This document shows positions 1 through 7,920 of a DNA stretch of 64,000 nt, piece after piece; within the stretch, counting starts at the first letter, position 1; each line of letters begins with the position of its first letter. This stretch comes from CAYTPI01 sp964439625. GTDB taxonomy: Bacteria; Chloroflexota; Anaerolineae; Aggregatilineales; UBA3940. A program made the translations under genes and the position numbers. The notes under the pieces are model-generated. The model did no database searches. It was not told the origin of the DNA and saw nothing but the letters and a program-made list of their open reading frames with translations. The DNA lies in contig CAYTPI010000006.1 of NCBI GenBank assembly GCA_964439625.1, forward strand, positions 124,001 through 188,000, written 5' to 3'.

Positions 1-377
1 ATGACTGTATCACCAGGGTTGAGCAGGCCAAGATAGATTGCTTGGTTGGCAGGTGAACCGGAATAGGCCTGCACATTGACATGCTCTGCGCCGAATAATG
101 CTTTAGCACGATTGATGGCAATAGTCTCGATAGTGTCAACGTTTTCGTTCCCGCCGTAGTAGCGTTTGCCGCTGTAGCCTTCGCTGTACTTATTGGTGAA
201 GACGGTAGCAACTGCGCCCATAACGGCAGCACTAGCGTAGTTTTCGGACGCGATCAGTTCGATGCCGTCTTGTTGGCGCTGTGTTTCGGTTACAACGGCC
301 TGGTAGATTTCTGTGTCGTAATCTGCTAAATCTGTGAGATAAGCCGAACCGCGCAGAGTCGGTGCTGTTTGTTGCAT
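1..377 (-). CDS. glyA: Serine hydroxymethyltransferase, N-terminal part (cut by window edge)
   Basis: Translating the minus strand from the ATG at 375-377 gives about 125 residues that run off the left edge. They match the start of serine hydroxymethyltransferase, the PLP enzyme that interconverts serine and glycine and charges tetrahydrofolate with a one-carbon unit. Recognisable family segments are ELIASENY, the KYSEGYSGKRYYGG stretch and the QAYSGSPANQ segment near the cut. The gene follows the SDR gene on the same strand after about 100 bases. folD, another folate one-carbon gene, lies far to the right and is not linked. The identification is secure; the C-terminal part with the PLP lysine is outside the window. 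Confidence 0.93.
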   Translation of the reverse strand, partial: MQQTAPTLRGSAYLTDLADYDTEIYQAVVTETQRQQDGIELIASENYASAAVMGAVATVFTNKYSEGYSGKRYYGGNENVDTIETIAINRAKALFGAEHVNVQAYSGSPANQAIYLGLLNPGDTV

Positions 378-480
378 GATGGAGCCTTTGAGAATCTATG
401 ATTATCGTGCGGATTTACTATGATTGTAGCTGATTTCGTTAAGGGTAGTCCAGTATCAAGCATCCAAATTGACCCCTTGA

Positions 481-1215
481 CTATTTCGCAGCCCATGGAC
501 TGCGAAAAGTGTTGACGGTGACCTCATCGATTTGAAGGCGGTCGGGTTGGGCGATGACGTACAAGACGGCTTCCGCAATTTCTTCGGGCTGCACCATGCC
601 TTCCATGATGTCATCCGTTTGGGCATCGTCGGTATTTTCCCACCATGCGGTTGCTACTGCTGCTGGGTGAATAATATGTGTGTGAATATTCGTGCCGGAG
701 ATTTCTTCATTAAGTGCTTCAGTAAAGCCGCGCATCCCAAACTTGGCGGCACAGTATGCTGTGCGGTTTTCATAACCATTTTTGCCGGCGAGCGACGAAA
801 TCTGGACGATGCGCCCGCTGTTATTTTCGAGCATGGTTGGGAGAACAGCCCGCGTCATCAAGTAGACGCTCTTGAGACACGTATCGACGGTGGTATCCCA
901 CTGTTCAACGGTCATATCCAACAGAGAGATTGGGGGACCATAGCCTACGTTATTGACTAACACATCAATTGATCCGAATGACTCTCGTGCGGCGTCGCGG
1001 ACGGCGTGGGCTGTTGCCTCTTCAGTGACATTACCGGCGACGACGACGGCTTCGCCGCCAGATTCAATAATGGCATTCCGGACGGCGTTCAGCTTGGATT
1101 CTGTGCGAGCGGTCAAGACGATTTTGGCACCTTGCTGGGCCAACAACAGAGCAATCTCAAGCCCGATACCACTACTGCCTCCGGTTACAATCGCTACTTT
1201 ATCTTGAAGGTCCAT
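481..1215 (-). CDS. Short-chain dehydrogenase/reductase (SDR family)
   Basis: A 244-residue classical SDR with a Rossmann fold. The cofactor motif TGGSSGIG is at residues 11-18, NNVG at 88-91, the catalytic Ser at about 140-141 and the YxxxK pair at Y154/K158. The length is typical of the family, which oxidises or reduces alcohols and ketones with NAD(P)(H). The residue after the second beta strand is Arg (TART), which leans towards NADP(H), an inference only. The substrate cannot be read from sequence. It lies 103 bases upstream of glyA on the same strand, so the two may share a transcript. It is divergent from the penicillin-binding protein gene. Confidence 0.85.
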   Translation of the reverse strand: MDLQDKVAIVTGGSSGIGLEIALLLAQQGAKIVLTARTESKLNAVRNAIIESGGEAVVVAGNVTEEATAHAVRDAARESFGSIDVLVNNVGYGPPISLLDMTVEQWDTTVDTCLKSVYLMTRAVLPTMLENNSGRIVQISSLAGKNGYENRTAYCAAKFGMRGFTEALNEEISGTNIHTHIIHPAAVATAWWENTDDAQTDDIMEGMVQPEEIAEAVLYVIAQPDRLQIDEVTVNTFRSPWAAK

Positions 1216-1378
1216 GGTATTCCCTTTTTAATATATGATCAGCTTACATAGCTAAAGATAGCAACACTAAGGCTAGGTGGCGCGTTTTTTCATGTGAAGT
1301 GTATTTAGGTGAATATCCAATATATCGGAAGGAAGAGGCTTTTTGTTTTCCCGCTCAGTGTGTAAAACAAGTGGGTCA

Positions 1379-1407
1379 TTGCTGCTGATTTGGCGGATGG
1401 CTATAAT
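1379..1407 (+). promoter_or_regulatory. Putative sigma-70-type promoter of the PBP gene
   Basis: A perfect -10 hexamer TATAAT (1402-1407) lies 17 bases after a -35-like TTGCTG (1379-1384). It ends 41 bases before the proposed ATG at 1449, as expected for a housekeeping promoter driving the penicillin-binding protein. It is assigned by motif only. Confidence 0.5.
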
Positions 1408-1448
1408 CTGCGACGTTTTACACTTGGTTGATATATGGTGAAATTTAC

Positions 1449-3797
1449 ATGAGACGAAACCGATCGCCACTGGGGATGATCATTGTCTCAATTATTGTCG
1501 TGAGCATTCTGATCAGTTTTGGGTATGTTGCGTTTACGATGTTGGTAGGTAGTAGTGAAGATGTCGCTAGTGTTCCGGCGGCTGCGGTGCCCACACGTCC
1601 ATCCGCGGATGTACCATTGGATCGCGGTGACCCTGAGGGCGTTGCGATCACCTTTCTTGAGGCGTGGGAAGTTGGCGACTACGAGGGCATGTACGGCTTA
1701 CTTTCTTCCAACAGTAAGCAGACCTACCCCAAAGAAGAATTTCTGAATTATTACGGCAATGCGGCAACGGCAATGACGTTGATCAGCATTGACGCGAGCT
1801 TAAACTCACTGATTCCGAACGAGGAACTGGGTCGTGCAATTGCAGCCTTCCGGCTGACATATGAGACTCAAGTTGTTGGGCCCATTGAGCAAACTAGCGA
1901 CATGATCCTTGTGTTGGAGGACTCTGGTTGGGGTGTTACATGGCGGCCCTCGATGATCTTCCCTGAGTTGAGTGGTGGCAATTATCTTTCGCTCAGCCCG
2001 GAAGTGCCGGAGCGTGCTAACATCTATGACCGCGAAGGGCGTTGGATGGTCTCGGCGAACGCATCCGCTGTGACTTTAAGCATTGTCCCCGGGCAGGTCG
2101 GTGAGCGCGAAGATGACATCGTCAACTTACTAAGCCAGATGTTGCGGCGGACACCTGCTGAAGTTCGGAACTTATACCAAGGACTGCCAGAAGATCAAAT
2201 TTGGCCTATCGGTGATGTAGACCTTGAGACGTACAATGAGTTCCGAGTGGCTTATGAGAGCTACCCAGCGCTGCGAGCTGAATCAAAGACAGGTCGACGC
2301 TACTATGATAAATTGGCCCCGCACGTTTTGGGGTACACCAGCTTTATCTCTGAAGAACAATGCCCGAATTTTCAGTTGCAGGGGTACCGATGCGATGAGA
2401 TTGTGGGGCAATCTGGGATTGAGTTTTGGGGAGAGGAAATTCTCGCCGGGCGGCGGGGTGGCTCCTTAGGTGTTTATTCACCGAGTGGACAGATCGTGGC
2501 AGAGGTTGCCAGCCGACAGCCAGCGCCAGCGCAGAGCGTTTATTTGACGATTGACCGCAACCTACAAGTGATCGTTCAGGATGCGATTGAAGAAGCGTAC
2601 CGCGCTGGCAGCCCGACGTGGTCACAAACGGCGGGTGGTACATCCGTGGTGGTCATTGAGGTCAATACGGGGCGCATCTTAGCGATGGCGAGCTATCCTG
2701 ATTTTGACCCCAATGTGCTGAACCCAAACAATGCACATCCACAAGCTGGTGGTAACTATCTGGCGGATTTGGGTAACAACAACTTGCGCCCGTTCTTCAA
2801 CCGGGCCACACAGGCGGAGTATCCCGCAGGATCGGTCTTTAAGATCGTAACGGCTGCCGCCGGCCTAGAGAGCGGGATTTACGACTTAGACTCAACCTAT
2901 AACTCGGTTGGAGTCTGGACAGACCCGGTCAGTGGGACAAAGAAGTATGACTGGCTGGCAGGCGGGCATGGCACTTTGAACATCTCCGAAGCACTGTCAA
3001 CTTCATGTAACTCATGTTTCTATGATGTTGGGTATCAAACAGGACAGCTTGATTTTAATATTTTGCCAGATGTTGCGCGTGAATTTGGCTTTGGGCAAAC
3101 ATATGGTTTGGAGATTGCGGAAGAGTCGGGCAACATCCCGACTCCAGCAGAGGGAACTAGTGACGGACGGGCATGGAGCTTGTTGGACGGCGTCAATATG
3201 TCGATTGGTCAGGGTGATGTGCTGGTGACGCCGCTGCAAATTGCTAACATGACTGCTACGATTGCTAATGGCGGCACACTGTACCGACCTTACCTTGTTG
3301 ACCGGATTGGCTTGATTGGTGAAGAGCCGACGGAAGTATTTGAACCGGAAGTTATCAACGAGGTAGACCTGACTGACGAACAAATCGCGTTTATTCAAGA
3401 GGGGTTAGATCGTGTAACGTCTGACGCCTTCCTCGGAACGGCAGAGTACCGATTGGGCAGCATGCAGATCAGTTCTGCGGGTAAAACAGGCACAGCTCAG
3501 GTTTCGGCCCAAAATGCTGACCCGATGGCTTGGTTCACGGGGTATGTACCTTACGATGACCCTGAGATTGCAATCACAGTAGTGGTTGAGAATGGTGGGC
3601 AAGGTTCTGGTGTGGCGGCGCCGATCTTTCGGCGGATTGTTGAGCGTTGGTATGGGCTACCTGTGTTAGACTACCCCGAAGATTGGGGCGACCCAGAGCA
3701 GTTCGACTTCGTGGAAAATGAATTCGGTGAAGGGGAAGTCGAAGAGGGCGAGCAAATTGAATCGGATGAAGATAGTACAGATGAAGCCGATGGCTAA
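1449..3797 (+). CDS. Class B penicillin-binding protein (peptidoglycan transpeptidase)
   Basis: A 782-residue membrane-anchored DD-transpeptidase that cross-links peptidoglycan. The order is: a short basic N-terminus, one transmembrane helix (about residues 10-32), an NTF2-like MecA_N-type domain (about 55-170), a PBP dimerisation domain (about 175-360) and the transpeptidase domain. The active-site motifs are complete: SxxK at S462-K465 (SVFK), SxN at S519-N521 (SCN) and KTGT at 679-682. The tail is strongly acidic. An upstream in-frame ATG at 1428 would add seven residues; 1449 is preferred because the basic stretch before the helix then starts the protein. A promoter lies upstream and a terminator just downstream, so it appears monocistronic. 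It resembles PBP2/PBP3-like enzymes with a MecA_N domain, which alone does not imply beta-lactam resistance. Confidence 0.92.
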   Translation: MRRNRSPLGMIIVSIIVVSILISFGYVAFTMLVGSSEDVASVPAAAVPTRPSADVPLDRGDPEGVAITFLEAWEVGDYEGMYGLLSSNSKQTYPKEEFLNYYGNAATAMTLISIDASLNSLIPNEELGRAIAAFRLTYETQVVGPIEQTSDMILVLEDSGWGVTWRPSMIFPELSGGNYLSLSPEVPERANIYDREGRWMVSANASAVTLSIVPGQVGEREDDIVNLLSQMLRRTPAEVRNLYQGLPEDQIWPIGDVDLETYNEFRVAYESYPALRAESKTGRRYYDKLAPHVLGYTSFISEEQCPNFQLQGYRCDEIVGQSGIEFWGEEILAGRRGGSLGVYSPSGQIVAEVASRQPAPAQSVYLTIDRNLQVIVQDAIEEAYRAGSPTWSQTAGGTSVVVIEVNTGRILAMASYPDFDPNVLNPNNAHPQAGGNYLADLGNNNLRPFFNRATQAEYPAGSVFKIVTAAAGLESGIYDLDSTYNSVGVWTDPVSGTKKYDWLAGGHGTLNISEALSTSCNSCFYDVGYQTGQLDFNILPDVAREFGFGQTYGLEIAEESGNIPTPAEGTSDGRAWSLLDGVNMSIGQGDVLVTPLQIANMTATIANGGTLYRPYLVDRIGLIGEEPTEVFEPEVINEVDLTDEQIAFIQEGLDRVTSDAFLGTAEYRLGSMQISSAGKTGTAQVSAQNADPMAWFTGYVPYDDPEIAITVVVENGGQGSGVAAPIFRRIVERWYGLPVLDYPEDWGDPEQFDFVENEFGEGEVEEGEQIESDEDSTDEADG

Positions 3798-3826
3798 ACT
3801 CAGTCTGGCATTCTGTAGATAAACGT

Positions 3827-3855
3827 AAAACCTCTGGTAATCGCCAAAGGTTTTT
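3827..3855 (+). terminator. Rho-independent terminator after the PBP gene
   Basis: Stem AAAACCT (3827-3833) pairs with AGGTTTT (3848-3854), extended inside by TGG/CCA across one mismatch. The loop is 6 bases and a T run follows. It is placed 30 bases after the PBP stop codon. Confidence 0.7.
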
Positions 3856-3882
3856 GCTGCATGCTGTGGCCGTTTTAGTAGG

Positions 3883-3975
3883 TTAGCCGCCTAATAATGC
3901 AAGCACAGTAAGGTATACAAGCGCAGCGGCTGGAATAGCCCAGACACGCACATGATTTGCCAGAAACTTTTCCAT
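3883..3975 (-). CDS. Possible 30-residue single-pass membrane protein
   Basis: A minus-strand ATG (3973-3975) opens a 30-codon ORF. Its product starts with a short charged segment (MEKFLANHVRVW) and continues as an uninterrupted hydrophobic stretch of about 18 residues ending in GG. A strong purine-rich ribosome binding site (GGAG and GAGG within GGAGAAGAGGAAAAAA) directly precedes the ATG, which is the main reason to take the ORF seriously. A hairpin-forming leader lies upstream at 4003-4045. The family is not recognised. Such small helices are often accessory subunits of membrane complexes, but nothing nearby identifies a partner. Confidence 0.45.
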   Translation of the reverse strand: MEKFLANHVRVWAIPAAALVYLTVLALLGG

Positions 3976-4002
3976 TTTTTTCCTCTTCTCCAGTACACAA
4001 AC

Positions 4003-4045
4003 AGCATTTTACAGCCGGTTTTGCGGACTGCAACGGGAAAATGCT
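4003..4045 (-). promoter_or_regulatory. Hairpin in the leader of the 30-codon ORF
   Basis: AGCATTTT (4003-4010) is exactly complementary to AAAATGCT (4038-4045). Inside, CCG/CGG and TTGC/GCAA can also pair. Read on the minus strand it ends 27 bases before the small ORF, so it could be a 5' UTR hairpin. No T run follows, so it is not an obvious terminator. Confidence 0.35.
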
Positions 4046-4168
4046 TGCCATTTTCTTGGAAAGTGTTTGCTCAAACAGACTTCTAATAGTGAGCTGTTTA
4101 AGGCTTGGTATCTGTCCGTTAAACTGGGTGAAGGTCACAGCATACGGGTAGCTAGAATAGCACGCATG

Positions 4169-4966
4169 TCAGAGTGTCAGGTTAAAGACATCAACGTAGG
4201 CTAGGAGGCCGTTTTCAAACCACTGATGTAGGCCGATAATGACACCTCGCTGCGAGTCGTATAGTTCAAGGGCCGTAAGACGACGGCTTGGCCCATCAAC
4301 TGCATCAATGGATAAAGCCCAATCATAGAGTTTAGCGATCCCCAACATGCCGCCAGATACTATGTAATAGGGTGCCCAGAGTTCCAATTCGAGAGTTAGT
4401 GTCCGTTGGCCCGCATGGTAATCCTCCAACTGCAAGCCATTATAACGACGCAAAAGCGGGGTTGAAGCAAGGAGATGCCCAGTTTGTGTGAAGCGTTCGC
4501 GGATGCCCTGCCAGCGAAGGCTTTGCATGCCGGGCCACTTGACCCCGCGGAGCGTGTGCCCATCACTTGATTGGACGCCAATCAACAGTGCTATGGGTTC
4601 TGCTGCCCGCTTCAATTCGTAGTAAAGATAAGTGTGCTCAGCCGTGGTCGCTTCAAGCAGAGTGACGTTGAACCCAGCTTGTGGCATAAAACCCTGCCCG
4701 ATCAAGATGCCGCCGTAGTGGACAGCAGTCATGGTGAGGCTGGGGCCTTTGAACAGCTCGCGGTAGGCTGCATGTTGACGCTGATAGCTGTGGGTGCCGA
4801 GAAGATCGTTGAGGGCGTGAGCGGCTGGTAGATCGCTGCTGGTGAAGGTTTGGGTGATTTGCTGCCTTTCTTCATCGATTTGCTTAACACCATGCTCAAC
4901 CTGAACCGAGCCGAGGGATGAGCCATCAGAGTTGTAAGCAGAAAAAACAACATAACTTTGAGTCAA
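4169..4966 (-). CDS. Conserved-looking protein of unknown function
   Basis: A 265-residue soluble protein with no signal peptide or membrane segment and no motif I recognise. It has alternating beta-rich stretches (for example LTLELELWAPYYIVSGG) and a WFENGLLAYVDVF segment near the C-terminus. The start is a TTG at 4964-4966 with an AGG about 5 bases upstream; the next in-frame ATG lies deep inside the protein. Codon use is like its neighbours and the ORF is unbroken, so it is probably a real gene. It is divergent from the GH1 gene, with about 150 bases between them. No function is proposed. Confidence 0.6.
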   Translation of the reverse strand: MTQSYVVFSAYNSDGSSLGSVQVEHGVKQIDEERQQITQTFTSSDLPAAHALNDLLGTHSYQRQHAAYRELFKGPSLTMTAVHYGGILIGQGFMPQAGFNVTLLEATTAEHTYLYYELKRAAEPIALLIGVQSSDGHTLRGVKWPGMQSLRWQGIRERFTQTGHLLASTPLLRRYNGLQLEDYHAGQRTLTLELELWAPYYIVSGGMLGIAKLYDWALSIDAVDGPSRRLTALELYDSQRGVIIGLHQWFENGLLAYVDVFNLTL

Positions 4967-5117
4967 AAGTACCTGCTTTTATATCTTTGATCGAATGGGA
5001 TAATGGTATAGATTATCTCTTAAAATTGCATGGTAATAGTGGACACTCTGTTATGAGCATTGTACGGTTAATTGGCAGATATAGAACGACTAATTGTAGC
5101 AACAATGACGAGGAACT

Positions 5118-6458
5118 ATGCAGCAAGCAGATCAATTAAGGGGTGGCTTTGGCTTCCCTGATGGGTTTTTATGGGGAACTGCCACATCGTCGCATCAGGT
5201 AGAAGGTGATAACACAAATAACGATTGGTTCTTATTTGAACAGGAAGAAGGCCGGATATTCGGCAACCATCAAGCGGGGAAAGCCTGTGACTGGTGGCAA
5301 AACGCTGAGGCCGACTTTGACCGCATCGCTGAGATGGGGCAAACGACTCACCGACTTTCTATTGAGTGGAGCCGCGTTGAACCCTCACCAGGCGTGTGGG
5401 ATGAGGAAGCAATCAACCGTTACCGGGAAATGCTCAAAGGGTTGATCCAACGAGGCGTCAAGCCCATGGTGACGCTGCATCATTTCACAAACCCGATCTG
5501 GTTTGCAGAGCATGATGGTTGGGAAAATGATGCTGCTGTCGGGCAGTTCGAGCGTTACACACGTAAAGTCATTCAGGCGTTAGGTGATCTGACTGACCTG
5601 TGGTGTACAGTCAATGAGCCAGCTGTATTGATCAGCCAGGGGTATGGGTTGGGGCGTTTTCCGCCCGCCAAGGAAGACCTCAATGCGGCATTTCGGGCGC
5701 TGCTGAACATCATTAAGGCGCATGCTGCTGCCTATGAGACGATCCATGAGTTACAGCCAAATGCACAGGTTGGGCTGGCAAAGCATATGGTGATTTGGCA
5801 GGCGTGGCGAGCTTGGATGCCGAATGATCACATTGTCACAGGTTTTATTCGGCATTTATTCAATGACATGGTGCTTCAAATGCTCAGCCAAGGAATGATG
5901 CGCATCCCAGGGCGGCGAAATTTATTAGTACCCAAAGTGACTAATACTCTTGATTGGCTGGGCTTGAACTATTATCAGCGTTACCGGCTGCGGTTTGCCC
6001 TGCGGCGAACAAACGGTTTTCTAATTGACTATGAAACAGATCCGCGGCGGTTGAGAGGGCCGGGCGAATGGGGCGAAATTCACCCAGAAGGGATATACAT
6101 ACATCTCAAGCGGTTGTGGAAACAGCACGGGGTACCGCTGTACATCACTGAGAATGGCATCCCCGATGGTAAAGACGCACATCGCCCGCGCTTCATCGTG
6201 ACTCATTTGAGAGAGGTGCATCGCGCCATCCAGCAAGAAATTCCGATTAAGGGATATTACTTCTGGAGTTTGCTTGATAACTTCGAATGGTCGGAGGGGT
6301 ACGATCCTCAGTTTCAGTTTGGGTTATACGCCGTTGATTTCAAGACGCAGACACGGACAGCACGTGATAGTGTGCAGGTTTATGCAGATGTCTGCCAACA
6401 CAATGGGATGCGAGCTGAGTTGGTTCAGGAATTGGCACCAGAGCTTGCTCCGACGTAA
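5118..6458 (+). CDS. Glycoside hydrolase family 1 beta-glycosidase
   Basis: A 446-residue GH1 enzyme, the usual length for this (beta/alpha)8-barrel family of retaining beta-glucosidases and beta-galactosidases. The N-terminal FLWGTATSSHQVEG signature, the acid/base Glu in TVNEP (E167) and the nucleophile in ITENG (E345) are all present. The ATG at 5118 has a GAGGAAC ribosome binding site. There is no signal peptide, so it should act in the cytoplasm on imported oligosaccharides or glycosides. The exact sugar specificity cannot be told from sequence. A hairpin follows the stop codon directly. Confidence 0.93.
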   Translation: MQQADQLRGGFGFPDGFLWGTATSSHQVEGDNTNNDWFLFEQEEGRIFGNHQAGKACDWWQNAEADFDRIAEMGQTTHRLSIEWSRVEPSPGVWDEEAINRYREMLKGLIQRGVKPMVTLHHFTNPIWFAEHDGWENDAAVGQFERYTRKVIQALGDLTDLWCTVNEPAVLISQGYGLGRFPPAKEDLNAAFRALLNIIKAHAAAYETIHELQPNAQVGLAKHMVIWQAWRAWMPNDHIVTGFIRHLFNDMVLQMLSQGMMRIPGRRNLLVPKVTNTLDWLGLNYYQRYRLRFALRRTNGFLIDYETDPRRLRGPGEWGEIHPEGIYIHLKRLWKQHGVPLYITENGIPDGKDAHRPRFIVTHLREVHRAIQQEIPIKGYYFWSLLDNFEWSEGYDPQFQFGLYAVDFKTQTRTARDSVQVYADVCQHNGMRAELVQELAPELAPT

Positions 6459-6459
6459 G

Positions 6460-6481
6460 TATCATCGCTCAAGCGATGATA
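6460..6481 (+). terminator. Hairpin just after the GH1 gene, probable terminator
   Basis: TATCATCGC (6460-6468) pairs perfectly with GCGATGATA (6473-6481) around a TCAA loop, one base after the stop codon. The following TTGTCTATT is only moderately T-rich, so termination may be partial. Confidence 0.5.
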
Positions 6482-6552
6482 TTGTCTATTGACGTTGGCT
6501 AGTTTGTAAGCATAATTGCTAAAAATAGTTGATCCTCAGGAGCCACTGACCT

Positions 6553-7779
6553 ATGGATTGGTCGAAAAAGTTTGCTAGTCGAACCCAAACGCTGGGAAAT
6601 TCCGTCATACGTGAGATTCTCAAGTTAACGCAGCAACCCAACGTCATTTCGTTTGCGGGTGGGCTGCCCGCTCCGGAGTTGTTTCCGGTTGAGAAAATTA
6701 ATGCGGCAGCCACCCAGATTCTGAAAGAAAAGGGGCAGTCTGCGCTGCAATACAGCGTGACAGAAGGGTACACGCCTCTGCGCGACTACATTGTCGAAGA
6801 TATAAAGACGCAGTGGGGCATCGACCTCACGATTGACAACGTTCGGATACTGAGTGGCTCGCAGCAGGGGCTAGACCTGCTTGGAAAGACCCTGATCACT
6901 GAAGGCGATCAAGTTATCATTGGTGAACCTGCCTATTTAGGGGCGATGCAGGCATGGAAAATCTACGGGCCTGAGTGGGTCACAGTGCCGGTAGATAATG
7001 AAGGTATCTATGTCGACGCCATTCAAGATCAACTAGATGCTGGAGTTGGGAAGCTGGTCTATTCAGTGCCGACCTTCCAAAATCCATCCGGTGTGACAAT
7101 GTCCCTTAAACGGCGGCAGCAGTTAGTTGCGCTAGCCCAACGTTATGATCTGATACTGGTTGAAGATAATCCCTACGGGCGGCTGCGCTTTGAAGGCGAA
7201 CACAAGCCACCGTTGCTCGCAATTGACGCAGCGACCAGTGACAGCCATGTCGACAGTGGTAACACGATCTATTTTGGGTCGTTTTCAAAGACGCTGGCTC
7301 CTGGGTTGCGCGTCGGGTATGCGGTTGGACCAGCGCCGATCCTCGCTAAGATGACATCTGCCAAGCAAGGAGATGATGTGCATACAAGTACCTTCAGCCA
7401 GATGATTTGTTATGAATTGGCAGAGAGCGGCTTCATTGATGCACATGTTGAGACGATCTGTGCGGTTTATAAAGAACGCCGCGATATGATGCTTGGGTTG
7501 ATTGAGGAATTGTTTCCACAGGGCGTTGAATGGACACGGCCCGAAGGCGGGATGTTCACTTGGGTAACGCTCCCGGAGGCTATAAACAGCGTCAGGCTAT
7601 TAGAGAAAGCTGTTGCAGAAAATGTTGCTTTTGTGCCGGGGCATGCCTTTTATGCAAAAGGCGGTGGAGAGAACACCTTCCGTTTGAACTTCTCGAATGC
7701 CCAGCCGGAGCAAATAGAAATAGGCATGCACAGGCTAGCAGATGTGATCAAACAGGAAATGGTCAGCTCAAAGATGTAG
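6553..7779 (+). CDS. PLP-dependent class I/II aminotransferase (2-aminoadipate/aromatic type)
   Basis: A 408-residue fold-type I aminotransferase. The N-terminal IxFAGGxPxPELFP segment, the NPYGRLRFEG segment and the PLP-binding lysine K246 in GSFSKTLAPGLRVGY are typical of the MocR-like / LysN-like aminotransferases without the GntR DNA-binding domain. Members transfer amino groups from aromatic amino acids, leucine, 2-aminoadipate or alanine to 2-oxoglutarate; the sequence does not settle which. A CAGGAG ribosome binding site lies about 10 bases before the ATG. The gene stands alone between the GH1 gene and the chelatase gene. Confidence 0.9.
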   Translation: MDWSKKFASRTQTLGNSVIREILKLTQQPNVISFAGGLPAPELFPVEKINAAATQILKEKGQSALQYSVTEGYTPLRDYIVEDIKTQWGIDLTIDNVRILSGSQQGLDLLGKTLITEGDQVIIGEPAYLGAMQAWKIYGPEWVTVPVDNEGIYVDAIQDQLDAGVGKLVYSVPTFQNPSGVTMSLKRRQQLVALAQRYDLILVEDNPYGRLRFEGEHKPPLLAIDAATSDSHVDSGNTIYFGSFSKTLAPGLRVGYAVGPAPILAKMTSAKQGDDVHTSTFSQMICYELAESGFIDAHVETICAVYKERRDMMLGLIEELFPQGVEWTRPEGGMFTWVTLPEAINSVRLLEKAVAENVAFVPGHAFYAKGGGENTFRLNFSNAQPEQIEIGMHRLADVIKQEMVSSKM

Positions 7780-7847
7780 CATATTGAGACGTGTGTGCCG
7801 GGCTCAAGCAGCTCGTTGGAGGCAAGCAAATGTGGCGTTTGATGCGA

Positions 7848-7877
7848 TTGCCCTGCGTTTACTGCCCGCGCTATAAT
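7848..7877 (+). promoter_or_regulatory. Putative promoter of the chlD-like gene
   Basis: TATAAT (7872-7877) lies 18 bases after TTGCCC (7848-7853) and 43 bases before the ATG at 7921. It overlaps a 16-codon ORF (7830-7880) that has its own GGAGG ribosome binding site, so only one of the two readings may be functional. Confidence 0.5.
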
Positions 7878-7920
7878 TGACCTTCGAACTTAAAACGTGT
7901 TGGAAGTGAGCTAAGTATTC

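Noticed and set aside
3875..4138. 87-codon minus-strand ORF overlapping the 30-codon membrane ORF
   Set aside because: Cys-rich, low-complexity translation with no ribosome binding site; the overlapping 30-codon frame has a much better start.
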